64,000 nt of DNA, taken from contig NZ_CP102283.1 of NCBI RefSeq assembly GCF_025150565.1, forward strand, positions 930,001 to 994,000, written 5' to 3'. Source of the stretch: Granulicatella adiacens ATCC 49175 (GTDB taxonomy: Bacteria > Bacillota > Bacilli > Lactobacillales > Aerococcaceae). Position numbers and translations under genes: made by a program. Positions 1 through 8,199 of the stretch are shown here, piece after piece (the stretch's first letter is position 1; each line of letters begins with the position of its first letter). The notes under the pieces are model-generated. The model saw nothing but the letters and a program-made list of their open reading frames with translations, was not told where the DNA came from and ran no database searches.

Positions 1-731
1 CTCCTCCAAAAGTGATGTGGGGAGTTCACGACCAAATAAGAGATTTGTACCGTGATTTCAAAAAAGCTTTGAACGATGGTAAAGAATCCACTTTGGAAGA
101 ATTTCAAATAGCCCGTGACGAAATGTTAGAGATGATTCAAAAAGAAGAAAATATCTTAATCCCCATGGTAGAGCAAGTATTTCATGTAGACGATTGGGAG
201 ACAATAGCATCTCAGTCGCCTGATTATGGATACTGTATCGTAAAACCAGAAAAAGAATGGGCTGTTAAAAAATCTTTTTCTCCAGTAAAAGAAGAAACAC
301 AAGTTGAATCAGAGGGAGATATTCCTTTATCTACCGGTTCGCTTTCGTTAAAAGAATTGAATTTAATTTTAAATTTATTACCGATGGAATTATCTTTTGT
401 AGACGCTCAAAATATAGTTAAGTACTACAACGAAGGAAATGGCGAAGAAAAAATCTTTAAGAGAACCCCAAGTGCAATTGGAAGAGATGTTATTCTGTGC
501 CACCCGCCTCGTGTCCATGAAACGGTCCAAACGATTTTTGAACAATTAAAATCAAAACAGAAAGAAAAAGAAGAAATGTGGTTTAAAACACAAGATAAAA
601 TGGTTCATGTGACCTATCATGCTGTTTGGGATGAAGAAGGGAAGTATAGGGGATGTCTTGAATATGTTCAAGATATCAAACCGCTTGTTAAGCATTTCGA
701 AGAAGCAGATATAAAGCGAACACTTTCGTAA
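1..731 (+). CDS. Hemerythrin/PAS (DUF438-type) protein, 5' end cut by window
   Basis: The frame is open to the first base of the window (Pro-Pro-Lys-Val-Met-Trp-Gly-Val-His), so the N-terminus is missing. What remains starts inside a hemerythrin-like HHE region (VHDQIRDLYRDF, then an EEN..IPM helix). A PAS-type domain follows from about residue 105 to 225 (LNLILNLLPMELSFVDAQN, ending near YVQDIKPL). This matches the DUF438 family layout of DUF438, hemerythrin and PAS domains, often thought to sense oxygen, NO or redox state; the ligand cannot be read from sequence. The downstream Na/Pi symporter starts 77 bases later with its own ribosome binding site, so cotranscription is possible but unproven. 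Confidence 0.75.
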   Translation, partial: PPKVMWGVHDQIRDLYRDFKKALNDGKESTLEEFQIARDEMLEMIQKEENILIPMVEQVFHVDDWETIASQSPDYGYCIVKPEKEWAVKKSFSPVKEETQVESEGDIPLSTGSLSLKELNLILNLLPMELSFVDAQNIVKYYNEGNGEEKIFKRTPSAIGRDVILCHPPRVHETVQTIFEQLKSKQKEKEEMWFKTQDKMVHVTYHAVWDEEGKYRGCLEYVQDIKPLVKHFEEADIKRTLS

Positions 732-807
732 TTAAAATTGATGTGTTACAATCTTTCTGGAAATGAATTTATACCTAAACGTTATACTTTAAAGGAGTTA
801 CAATTTT

Positions 808-2439
808 ATGTACACGCAGATGATTCTTGGCGCAATTGCAGGACTCAGTTTATTCTTATATGGGATGCAATTGATGGGCGATGGATTACAAAAAGTTGCA
901 GGTGAAGGATTAAAAGGAATCATACGTAGATTAACAAAAAATCGTTTGATGTCCGTATTAGTAGGGATGTTTGTAACTACTATTATTCAGAGCTCTTCAG
1001 CAACGACAGTAATGGTTGTTGGTTTCGTAAATGCCGGTCTTATGACACTCGCTCAAGCGGTTGGAGTTGTCTTCGGGGCCAATATTGGAACGACCATTAC
1101 AGGACAAATGGTTTCCTTTAATTTATCACAATGGGCACCGATTGTCATAGCTGCTGGTTTAGTGGCTAACATGCTAACGAAAAATCCAAAAGTAAAAGAA
1201 GCGAGTGAAATCTTTATAGGTTTTGGGATTCTATTTATCGGGATGAGTACATTAAGTAACTCACTAGAACCTTTAAAAGAATTACCTGAATTTACAAACT
1301 GGATTCTTCAATATGGTAGTAACCCTTTTATTGGAGTTGGAATTGGTCTGTTAATGACACTTGTATTGCAAAGTTCATCAGCAACCATTGGGGTATTAAT
1401 TGCTCTTGCCAGTCAAGGTGTTCTTCCAATTACAACCGCTGTGTTTATCATCTTTGGTGATAACATCGGAACGTGTACGACCGCATTAATTAGTAGTTTA
1501 GGTACTTCTCGCCGAGGAAAACAAGTAGCTTTATTCCACTTAATGATTAATATCATTGGTACAATTTACTTCATGCTTTTCTTAAGTAACATTCTTGTGA
1601 ATGTCGTTGAAAGCATTGATCCAGGGAATGTGGCTCGACAAATTGCCAATGCGCATACGATTTTTAATATCGTAAATGTAATTATCTTATTCCCATTCAC
1701 AAATCTTCTAGTGAAATTAATCCAAATGATTATTCCAGATGGGGAAGATGAAGAAGAAAGCATTACGCGTTATCTTGATAAACGCATTTTGGTTACTCCT
1801 TCAATTGCCTTAGAAAATACCATGTATGAATTTGCGGCAATGGCTCAAGAAACCATTCAAGCTCTTGATAATGCAGTAGGCGCAGCTCGTAACAGAGATA
1901 AAAAGCTTGTTAAAAAGGCACTTGAGAACGAGAAGAATATCAACGCTTATGAAAAAGCGATTGTTAAGTATTTAGTGGAAATTTCTCAACAAAAAGTTTC
2001 TGCTAAAGACCAGCAAACAATCGATGAATTATTTAGTACTGCAAATGATATTGAACGTATCGGGGATCATGCAGAAAATATTGCTGACTTTGCAAAATCG
2101 ATTATCGAACGTGAAATTTTTCTTGATGAAGATACCGTTAAAGAATTAGACGGAATCTATGAGCTTATTAAAAGTGGTTTTGCATTATCTATTGATGCAT
2201 TGTCTACTGGAGACCAAGAGAAAGTCCAACAAGCAATCCAAATTGAACGTGACATTGATAAATTAAAAATTGAAGTACGCGATAAGTATATGAAACGTAT
2301 GAATAAAGGAATTGCTTCAGCGGAATCTGGAATCTTTGTTATGGATTTACTCAGTAACTTAGAACGTGTGAGTGACCATTTCAGAAATATTGCTGAAACT
2401 GTGGAACGTTTAAAACGTCCGGTTATTGTAACTGAATAA
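808..2439 (+). CDS. Na+/phosphate symporter family protein with PhoU domain
   Basis: An integral membrane protein of the Na/Pi cotransporter (NptA/YjbB) family, 543 residues. The two inverted halves each carry the family QSSSAT motif (about residues 61 and 188) within hydrophobic segments. After the membrane part (about residue 320) a soluble PhoU-like helical domain runs to the C-terminus (NEKNINAYEKAI, NDIERIGDHAENIADFA, LERVSDHFRNIAETV). The probable role is Na+-coupled phosphate movement, with the PhoU domain as regulator; the direction of transport is uncertain for this family. The ATG at 808 has AAAGGAG just upstream, and a terminator follows the stop. Confidence 0.85.
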   Translation: MYTQMILGAIAGLSLFLYGMQLMGDGLQKVAGEGLKGIIRRLTKNRLMSVLVGMFVTTIIQSSSATTVMVVGFVNAGLMTLAQAVGVVFGANIGTTITGQMVSFNLSQWAPIVIAAGLVANMLTKNPKVKEASEIFIGFGILFIGMSTLSNSLEPLKELPEFTNWILQYGSNPFIGVGIGLLMTLVLQSSSATIGVLIALASQGVLPITTAVFIIFGDNIGTCTTALISSLGTSRRGKQVALFHLMINIIGTIYFMLFLSNILVNVVESIDPGNVARQIANAHTIFNIVNVIILFPFTNLLVKLIQMIIPDGEDEEESITRYLDKRILVTPSIALENTMYEFAAMAQETIQALDNAVGAARNRDKKLVKKALENEKNINAYEKAIVKYLVEISQQKVSAKDQQTIDELFSTANDIERIGDHAENIADFAKSIIEREIFLDEDTVKELDGIYELIKSGFALSIDALSTGDQEKVQQAIQIERDIDKLKIEVRDKYMKRMNKGIASAESGIFVMDLLSNLERVSDHFRNIAETVERLKRPVIVTE

Positions 2440-2447
2440 TTAAATTT

Positions 2448-2476
2448 TCCGTAGGCATTTTGTCTACGGATTTTTT
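2448..2476 (+). terminator. Rho-independent terminator of the Na/Pi gene
   Basis: TCCGTAG pairs with CTACGGA (2448-2454 with 2464-2470) around a short loop, followed by six T. It lies 9 bases after the stop codon. Confidence 0.8.
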
Positions 2477-2490
2477 GTGAAAATGCCTTT

Positions 2491-2525
2491 ATACCGTATA
2501 CGGTATATACCTTATAAGGTATAAT
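2491..2525 (+). promoter_or_regulatory. Two abutting 16-bp palindromes and -10 box before the TA-like pair
   Basis: ATACCGTATACGGTAT (2491-2506) and ATACCTTATAAGGTAT (2507-2522) are perfect palindromes placed end to end, sharing the half-site ATACC/GGTAT. The second merges into TATAAT (2520-2525), a good -10 box. The layout fits a two-site autoregulatory operator bound by the HTH protein encoded downstream, which would block its own promoter. That role is inferred; no clear -35 box was found. Confidence 0.6.
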
Positions 2526-2544
2526 GAGTTTAGGAGGGATGTTT

Positions 2545-2805
2545 ATGGGAGAAACATTTGAGATTGGCGAATCTGGATATGAGGATATTAAAGATTTACC
2601 TTATAATGAGTTAGTAAAAATACTTACGATACTGACCATTATTGAAGAAGAAGGTCTGACACCTGCTGTTTGGGAAAAATGGGGAGCGGGTAAGGATAAA
2701 CGAGAGTATTTACTCTTTGAAGTTTCAAGAACGTATAAGGAAGGTGTTCCAAATGGGCCAATACCAGAAGAAACTATACACTCAGTTAAATACTACGTAT
2801 CCTAA
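2545..2805 (+). CDS. Small unknown protein, first gene of a TA-like pair
   Basis: 86 residues, not recognised. The best start is ATG 2545, six bases after GGAGGG; an ATG at 2524 overlaps the -10 box and is unlikely. The protein is acidic, with a helical N-terminal half (LPYNELVKILTILTIIEEEGL) and a middle part (TPAVWEKWGAGKDKREYLLFE) that faintly recalls RelE/HigB-type toxins. It lacks their complete fold and usual length, so I do not assign it. It precedes and overlaps by 53 bases an XRE-type gene, which is the HigBA order of toxin first and HTH antitoxin second. Alternatives: a degenerate HigB, a new toxin, or a regulator cofactor. Confidence 0.5.
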   Translation: MGETFEIGESGYEDIKDLPYNELVKILTILTIIEEEGLTPAVWEKWGAGKDKREYLLFEVSRTYKEGVPNGPIPEETIHSVKYYVS

Positions 2806-3034
2806 TTTTGTATCTGATTTTAATAAGGAGTATTCGAAGCAAAAGATTGCCTTGCAGTTAGTTGAACTTCGATTGGAAACGGGTCTTTCTCAAAGAAAAT
2901 ATGCCAAAGCGAATGAACTGATGCAAAATAAAGTTTCTAATCTTGAAAAGGGAAGGAGTAATCCGAGACTATCGACGATTATTGAGATGGCTGCGAAGAA
3001 TGGGTATAAGGTTGAATTAAAATATACCAAGTAA
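2753..3034 (+). CDS. XRE/HigA-like helix-turn-helix protein, probable antitoxin
   Basis: 93 residues if started at ATG 2753, which has AAGGAAGGTG ending six bases upstream, inside the previous gene. A longer frame from TTG 2717 has no good ribosome binding site. Residues about 30-85 form an XRE-type HTH (IALQLVELRLETGLSQRKYA, KVSNLEKGRSNPRLSTI, then MAAKNGYKVEL), as in HigA-class antitoxins. The preceding FNKEYSKQK stretch is also typical of that class. It probably binds the palindromes at 2491-2522. The coding overlap of 53 bases with the upstream gene suggests translational coupling. Confidence 0.65.
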   Translation: MGQYQKKLYTQLNTTYPNFVSDFNKEYSKQKIALQLVELRLETGLSQRKYAKANELMQNKVSNLEKGRSNPRLSTIIEMAAKNGYKVELKYTK

Positions 3035-3041
3035 GCAAGTG

Positions 3042-3070
3042 AGCTAGTCTGAAGCAGGCTAGCTTATTTT
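3042..3070 (+). terminator. Terminator of the TA-like pair
   Basis: AGCTAGTCT pairs with AGGCTAGCT (3042-3050 with 3056-3064, one G-T pair) around GAAGC, followed by TATTTTT. Confidence 0.7.
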
Positions 3071-3151
3071 TATGTCACAGTTAGTACAAAGGTTTAAAAA
3101 AGAGTGAGAGTATGATAGAATGAATCGAATTCATAAACAAAGGAGAACGAA

Positions 3152-4777
3152 ATGTTAAAAGTACAAAATGTAAGTCTATTATTTTCAGACCGTAAATTGT
3201 TTGACGATGTAAACATCACTTTTACTCCAGGGAACTGTTATGGGGTTATTGGTGCGAATGGTGCCGGAAAATCAACTTTCCTAAAAATCCTATCTGGAGA
3301 ATTACAACCAACAACAGGTGAAGTGATTCTAGATCCACATGAACGTTTAACAGTCTTAAAACAAGACCACTTCGCATTCGAAGATGAACGCGTCATTGAT
3401 ACAGTAATCATGGGACATAAACATCTTTATGACATCATGAAAGAGAAAGATGCCATCTATATGAAAGAAGATTTCTCTGATGAAGATGGTATTCGCGCCG
3501 CTGAACTTGAAGGGGAATTTGCTGAACTAAATGGTTGGGAAGCGGAAAGTGATGCTTCTCAATTACTACAAGGTTTAGGAATCACTGAAGACCAACACTA
3601 CAAATTAATGAGCGAATTAGTCGAAGCAGACAAAGTTAAAGTGTTACTTGCTCAAGCATTATTCGGTAAACCAGACGTTCTTTTATTAGACGAACCTACA
3701 AACGGTTTGGATGCAAAATCAATCGCATGGTTAGAAGAGTTCTTAATCAATTTTGATAACACAGTCATCGTTGTTTCCCATGACCGTCACTTCTTAAACA
3801 AAGTATGTACACATATGGCGGACGTTGACTTTGGTAAGATTAAATTGTTCGTTGGTAACTATGATTTCTGGTTACATTCAAGCCAATTAGCTGCGAAATT
3901 ATTAGCAGACCAAAACGCGAAAAAAGAAGAAAAAATCAAAGAGTTACAAGAATTCATCGCTCGTTTCTCTGCGAATGCTTCTAAATCAAAACAAGCGACT
4001 TCTCGTAAGAAAATGTTGGATAAAATTACATTGGATGATATTCAACCTTCAAGCCGTAAATATCCATTCGTTGGATTCTCACCAGCGCGTGAAATTGGGA
4101 ATGACTTATTATTAGTCGAAGGCCTATCAAAATCAATTGATGGCGAAGTGATTTTCGAAAATGTAAGCTTCCAATTATCTAAAGATGATAAAGTTGCTTT
4201 CTTAAGCCGTTCAGATATTGCGATCACCACATTATTCAAGATTTTAACAGGCGAAATGGAAGCAGACAGTGGTACATTCAAGTGGGGTGTTACAACTAGT
4301 CAAGCATACTTACCAAAAGATATGACAGATGAATTCTCAAACGAAAAATTAAACATCTTAGAGTGGTTACGTCAATACGCACCAGTAGAAGAGCAAGATA
4401 ACACCTTCTTACGGAGCTTCTTAGGTCGTATGTTATTCTCTGGAGACGATGTTATGAAACAAGTAACGGTTCTTTCAGGGGGAGAAAAAGTGCGTTGTAT
4501 GTTATCTAAATTAATGCTTTCTAAAGCAAACGTGTTAATCTTAGATGATCCAACAAATCACTTAGACTTAGAATCAATCACAGCATTGAATGATGGTTTA
4601 ATCGCGTTCAAAGGTTCATTACTATTCTCAAGTCATGACCACGAGTTCATTCAAACAACAGCAAACCGCATTATCGAAATTGGACCAAAAGGCATTGTAG
4701 ACCGTCTTGGCTCTACTTATGATGAGTTCCTTGAAGATGAGGCAGTTCAAGCACGTGTAGATGCTTTATATAATTAA
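3152..4777 (+). CDS. ykpA: ABC-F family ATPase, YkpA/YbiT type
   Basis: 541 residues, two fused ABC ATPase domains with no membrane part, so a ribosome-associated ABC-F protein rather than a transporter. NBD1 has Walker A GANGAGKST (about 34-42) and Walker B LLLDEPTNGLD. The text around it (GIRAAELEGEFAELNGWEAE) is typical of YkpA/YbiT. NBD2 has a clean LSGGEKVR signature, but its Walker A is FLSRSDIAITT (residues 350-360) without the lysine, and Walker B reads ILDDPTNHLD with Asp in place of the catalytic Glu. NBD1 in turn has a poor signature (LVEADKVK). This asymmetry may be a family trait. It is a single gene with its own terminator. Confidence 0.85.
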   Translation: MLKVQNVSLLFSDRKLFDDVNITFTPGNCYGVIGANGAGKSTFLKILSGELQPTTGEVILDPHERLTVLKQDHFAFEDERVIDTVIMGHKHLYDIMKEKDAIYMKEDFSDEDGIRAAELEGEFAELNGWEAESDASQLLQGLGITEDQHYKLMSELVEADKVKVLLAQALFGKPDVLLLDEPTNGLDAKSIAWLEEFLINFDNTVIVVSHDRHFLNKVCTHMADVDFGKIKLFVGNYDFWLHSSQLAAKLLADQNAKKEEKIKELQEFIARFSANASKSKQATSRKKMLDKITLDDIQPSSRKYPFVGFSPAREIGNDLLLVEGLSKSIDGEVIFENVSFQLSKDDKVAFLSRSDIAITTLFKILTGEMEADSGTFKWGVTTSQAYLPKDMTDEFSNEKLNILEWLRQYAPVEEQDNTFLRSFLGRMLFSGDDVMKQVTVLSGGEKVRCMLSKLMLSKANVLILDDPTNHLDLESITALNDGLIAFKGSLLFSSHDHEFIQTTANRIIEIGPKGIVDRLGSTYDEFLEDEAVQARVDALYN

Positions 4778-4784
4778 TGGACTA

Positions 4785-4817
4785 GACCAGAAGAGTGAAA
4801 TGTCTTCTGGTCTTTTT
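4785..4817 (+). terminator. Terminator of the YkpA-type gene
   Basis: GACCAGAAGA (4785-4794) pairs perfectly with TCTTCTGGTC (4803-4812) around GTGAAATG, followed by TTTTT. Confidence 0.85.
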
Positions 4818-4860
4818 GGTGTTTTTAGTGTAGGATAAAGTTAGTAGAGGAGGTATTCAA

Positions 4861-5346
4861 ATGACAAAAATTTATTTTGCAAGTCCATTATTCTCGGAAA
4901 TGGAATTAGCCTTTAACAAAGTACTCGTAGAAAAGATTCGTAATCAGTTTCCAGGAGTAGAGGTGTATTTGCCACAAGAACAAATGGCGATTAATGATAA
5001 GAGCTCGTATGCAGACTCAACAATGATTGCCCAATATGACACAGATGCGTTATTAGATTCTGATTTAATGATTGCGGTATTAGATGGAGCGGTCATTGAT
5101 GTTGGTGTTGCAAGTGAAATTGGAGTAGCATACCATGCAGATATGCCAATTCTTGGCTTATACACAGACAGTCGCCAACAAGGAGCAGATAATCCTCAAA
5201 AAATAGCTGCCTTGCAAGAGGTAGCTGAATCACAATTTAGCTATGTAAATTTATATACAGTAGGCTTGGTAAAACTTAGAGGAGAGATTGTTTCTAGCAG
5301 CGATGAATTATTAGAAGCTCTAAAAGCCTATCTTAAGGAATCATAA
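4861..5346 (+). CDS. Nucleoside 2-deoxyribosyltransferase
   Basis: 161 residues, the usual size for this salvage enzyme, which exchanges bases between deoxyribonucleosides in the cytoplasm. Family features: N-terminal KIYFASPLFSEME, the acidic substrate-binding stretch in DSDLMIAVLDGAVIDVG, and the catalytic-Glu motif VGVASEIGVAYH. GTAGAGGAGG lies a few bases before ATG 4861. It stands between two terminated genes, so it is probably monocistronic. No part looks missing. Confidence 0.85.
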   Translation: MTKIYFASPLFSEMELAFNKVLVEKIRNQFPGVEVYLPQEQMAINDKSSYADSTMIAQYDTDALLDSDLMIAVLDGAVIDVGVASEIGVAYHADMPILGLYTDSRQQGADNPQKIAALQEVAESQFSYVNLYTVGLVKLRGEIVSSSDELLEALKAYLKES

Positions 5347-5359
5347 AACTGTAAACTTT

Positions 5360-5376
5360 TGTTACAACTTTGTAAT
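5360..5376 (+). promoter_or_regulatory. WalR(YycF)-type box upstream of the 3D-domain hydrolase
   Basis: TGTTAC-AACTT-TGTAAT fits the WalR consensus TGTWAH-N5-TGTWAH exactly. A third half-site, TGTAAA (5350-5355), lies four bases upstream. The gene 75 bases downstream encodes a secreted 3D-domain wall hydrolase, the class of gene WalRK controls in Bacillus (YocH) and streptococci (PcsB). A match of this length is expected about once by chance in a window this size, so context carries much of the weight. Confidence 0.55.
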
Positions 5377-5451
5377 ATAACTGATACGTTCTCCATATGT
5401 TCCTCTTGTAAAATAAGGAGTATGTTGGAGAAAGTGTGGTGAATATCGCTT

Positions 5452-6543
5452 TTGAAAAAGATGAAAAAACTATTTTTGACAACAACAGCATTCTTTTTAG
5501 TTGCAGGTCCTTTAGCTCCTTCTGTGTTTGCAGAAGAAACGGATGTGCAAAAATTAGAAGCTCAATTATCGTCAGAACTACAAAAAGTGAATACAAAGTA
5601 TCAAGAAATTGAAAGTTTAAACCAACAGATTGAATCGCTTCATAAAGAGCAAGAAACTCTTGCGGAAAAAGTGAAAACTCAAGAAGCGAAAGTGGAAGAA
5701 AGAAAAGTGGTTGCTAGCAAAAGATTGCAATTGATGCAAATTTCAGATTTAGCAACTTACAGTATCCTTCACTTATTAAATTCAGAAAGTATTTCAGATT
5801 TTCTAAATCGTTTATTTGTATTTCAACAGTTCTTCCAATCCGATGAAGAAGTATTGAAGAACTTGGCAGATCAAGTGAATGAGTTGAATCGTTTGAAATC
5901 TGAAGCTTCTCAGGCACAAAGCGATTTAGAAACTAAGAAAGAAAAATTAACTTCTGAAAGTCAATCCTACCAAAGCTCAATTGAAGGACTTAAGCAGTTG
6001 ATAGCTGACAATAAAGCGACATTTGAGAAGATGGAAAAGGAAAAGAAAGAAGCAAAAGTAGCTTTTTCACCTACAATTGCTGCATTAACGAGTGATTCTA
6101 AACAAACGAATCAGGTGGCGCCATCTACTTCAGGTCAAGAAACGACAGCTGCTAAACCAGTAGCCGCTGAGCCTTCAACGTCGACGACTCAAGCAGCTCC
6201 TACTACGACTGAGACGCCTACGACTACCTCAAACAGTTCAAGTTCCTCACAATCTAGCGGAAGAACACTACAAGTAGTCGCGACTGGATATTCATATAAT
6301 GAACCAGGTTTAGGATACTATACAGCAACAGGAATTGATTTGCGCTCTAATCCAACTGTCATTGCGGTGGATCCAAGTGTCATTCCTTTAGGAAGTTTGA
6401 TTGAGGTTCCTGGTTATGGAGTTGCAATTGCTGGGGATACTGGTAGTGCGATAAAGGGAAATATAATTGACCTTCATTTCGTTTCTGTCGATCAAGCCAA
6501 TCAATGGGGAAGACGAACAGTTACAATTAAAATTTTAAAATAA
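5452..6543 (+). CDS. Secreted coiled-coil and 3D-domain peptidoglycan hydrolase
   Basis: 363 residues from TTG 5452 (alternative ATG 5461). A signal peptide (KKLFLTTTAFFLVAG, cleavage near VFAEE) is followed by a long coiled coil (about 30-200, VQKLEAQLSSELQKVN onward) of PcsB/SagA N-terminal type. Then comes a Thr/Ser/Pro linker (about 220-270), and a C-terminal 3D domain with the conserved aspartates (YTATGIDLRSNP, VIAVDPSVIPLGS, IAGDTGSAIKGNIIDLHF). 3D domains resemble MltA-type lytic transglycosylases. It probably acts in the wall at division or remodelling. The WalR-type box upstream supports control by the wall-stress two-component system. Confidence 0.8.
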   Translation: MKKMKKLFLTTTAFFLVAGPLAPSVFAEETDVQKLEAQLSSELQKVNTKYQEIESLNQQIESLHKEQETLAEKVKTQEAKVEERKVVASKRLQLMQISDLATYSILHLLNSESISDFLNRLFVFQQFFQSDEEVLKNLADQVNELNRLKSEASQAQSDLETKKEKLTSESQSYQSSIEGLKQLIADNKATFEKMEKEKKEAKVAFSPTIAALTSDSKQTNQVAPSTSGQETTAAKPVAAEPSTSTTQAAPTTTETPTTTSNSSSSSQSSGRTLQVVATGYSYNEPGLGYYTATGIDLRSNPTVIAVDPSVIPLGSLIEVPGYGVAIAGDTGSAIKGNIIDLHFVSVDQANQWGRRTVTIKILK

Positions 6544-6549
6544 CAGGAA

Positions 6550-6579
6550 AACACTCTTGAGACCAAGAGTGTTTTTTTG
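6550..6579 (+). terminator. Terminator of the 3D-domain gene
   Basis: AACACTCTTG (6550-6559) pairs with CAAGAGTGTT (6564-6573) around AGAC, with seven T at the 3' end. Confidence 0.85.
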
Positions 6580-6600
6580 TTATTAATATTTTTTAATTAT

Positions 6601-6915
6601 TTAGTTTTCTAATTCGTCTTTATTTTCACGAATCCATTCTTTAATTTGATGAATCAGGGGAAGTAGCCTTTTTCCTAAAGGCGTCAATCCATAATAGGTT
6701 TTATGACCAGTACTGGCCTTACCACGTTTGTATAGAATGTTGATTTCGATTAAATCATTTAAAGATTGGGTGAGGACTTTACGAGAAATGGAACCGAGTG
6801 TTCTTTCAATTTGCGCAAAATACATTTCTTCTTTTTCTAGAGTTAATAAGATAAAGACACTCCATTTTCCTAACAAGGGGAGAGCTAATTTTCGTAAATA
6901 TGTTTCATTTTCCAT
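6601..6915 (-). CDS. HxlR-family winged-helix regulator
   Basis: 104 residues from the ATG whose A is at 6915; GAGGTG lies seven bases upstream. A longer frame from a TTG at 6930 would overlap that site and is rejected. HxlR signatures: LPLLGKWSVFILLTL, ISRKVLTQSLNDLIE and YYGLTPLGKRLLPLI. The family's conserved N-terminal cysteine is absent here. Such proteins usually repress or activate a neighbouring operon in response to redox or electrophilic compounds. It is divergent from the hydrolase at 7010, the likely target, with 94 bases between starts. Confidence 0.8.
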   Translation of the reverse strand: MENETYLRKLALPLLGKWSVFILLTLEKEEMYFAQIERTLGSISRKVLTQSLNDLIEINILYKRGKASTGHKTYYGLTPLGKRLLPLIHQIKEWIRENKDELEN

Positions 6916-6961
6916 ATGCAGGCACCTCAAAGTAACTTCTATTAATCGTATAATTATTCTT

Positions 6962-6985
6962 TATAATTATACATATTAACATGTA
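6962..6985 (+). promoter_or_regulatory. -10 box and inverted repeat between HxlR gene and hydrolase
   Basis: TATAAT at 6962-6967 could serve the hydrolase; another TATAAT is at 6949-6954. TACAT-N6-ATGTA (6970-6985) is an inverted repeat lying just after the first box, in the position of an HxlR operator. The arms are short, so confidence is low. Confidence 0.35.
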
Positions 6986-7009
6986 TTTAGACTATTAAGG
7001 AGGAAAAAA

Positions 7010-8155
7010 ATGTTTTTTAAGACGTTTGAATTTGATTTTGAGACGAGACGCTTAATGTGGTACTGCCCATATGGAGGAAGTGATTTTGCTGAGGTTTCTA
7101 CTACTGCAGAAAAGATTAAAGAAAGAGACTATGAGTCTTGGTATACTGAGTGGAAGGAGATTGGGGATTTATTAACAAGTAGATTTTATATAAGTGATAT
7201 CTCTAAAGGAAAGGCTTTTTTAAGAGCTAGTCGTTATTATCAAGCTGCTGAATTTTTCTTACATCCAACTGACTCTCGGAAGTTAGAAGTCTATAACAAT
7301 TCCGTTGAATACTTTTATCGTGGGTTAGACCTTTTACAAATTCCGTATCAAATGAAAAACATACATTTTAAAGAAGTGACTTTACGTACCTTATCATTTA
7401 GAACAACAAAAAAATGTAAAGGAACTTTACTAATTTGTAGTGGTTTTGATGGATTGTTGGAGGAACTTTATTTCACAAATGTTAAAGCAGCTTTAGACGA
7501 AGGATATAATTGTATCCTTTTTGAGGGACCAGGGCAATCCCATGTCATACGCTATCAACATAAAGCTTTTATACCCAACTGGGATACGGTTGTTTCTCAG
7601 GTAGTAGATGCTTACAAGGATGAAATTGTATCTCCTAAAATTGGAATTGGGTTATCTTTAGGTGGTTTACTTATGGCTCGTACTTCTAATTTAAATCCAC
7701 AGGTATTAGACAAAGTAGTATTGTATAATTATTTTCCGTCCTTACTAGATTCCTTTAAAACGAGTATTCCAAAATTCCTACATCGTTATCTTGAAACTGG
7801 ATTCCCAGTAGCAATTGAGAAAATTGTTTCTTTCTATATCAAGAAAGTTCCGTTCTTAAATTGGCAAATCGAAAACGCAAAATGGGTGTTTGGAAAGAGC
7901 TCCTTAAATGAACTTATTCGTTATTGTAGGGAATTCGAAGAGCTTCCGGTGAATAATCCAGTGTTGGTTTGTGTTTCAAAAAAAGATAACTATTATGATT
8001 CGTCATTTGGGATCGAATACTACCATTCACTCAGTATAAAAGAAAAGAGATTAGTTGTATTTGATAAAGAAAAATACTTTAGCGAACTTCACTGTCAGAA
8101 TGGAGCATCCTTTGTCACAAACGATGTCATTTTTGAATGGTTAAATGATTGTTAA
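7010..8155 (+). CDS. Alpha/beta hydrolase, FrsA/DUF1100-like
   Basis: 381 residues with no signal peptide. A helical N-terminal cap (about 1-125) precedes an alpha/beta-hydrolase core: GTLLICSGFDGLLEELYF, FEGPGQS, the nucleophile elbow GLSLGG (Ser within GxSxGG), and a late SELHCQNGA that probably holds the catalytic His. This layout fits the FrsA / acylaminoacyl-hydrolase group. The substrate cannot be told. AAGGAGG precedes the ATG, and the divergent HxlR gene suggests induced expression. No terminator is seen before the next gene 44 bases later. Confidence 0.7.
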   Translation: MFFKTFEFDFETRRLMWYCPYGGSDFAEVSTTAEKIKERDYESWYTEWKEIGDLLTSRFYISDISKGKAFLRASRYYQAAEFFLHPTDSRKLEVYNNSVEYFYRGLDLLQIPYQMKNIHFKEVTLRTLSFRTTKKCKGTLLICSGFDGLLEELYFTNVKAALDEGYNCILFEGPGQSHVIRYQHKAFIPNWDTVVSQVVDAYKDEIVSPKIGIGLSLGGLLMARTSNLNPQVLDKVVLYNYFPSLLDSFKTSIPKFLHRYLETGFPVAIEKIVSFYIKKVPFLNWQIENAKWVFGKSSLNELIRYCREFEELPVNNPVLVCVSKKDNYYDSSFGIEYYHSLSIKEKRLVVFDKEKYFSELHCQNGASFVTNDVIFEWLNDC

Positions 8156-8199
8156 TTTGATAAAATAGATATTAGCAACTTAAAACTAGGAGGATTTCT

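Noticed and set aside
5333-5596. Minus-strand frame across the start of the 3D-domain gene
   Set aside because: Crosses a promoter region and the coding start of a clear gene; no ribosome binding site or recognisable domain.
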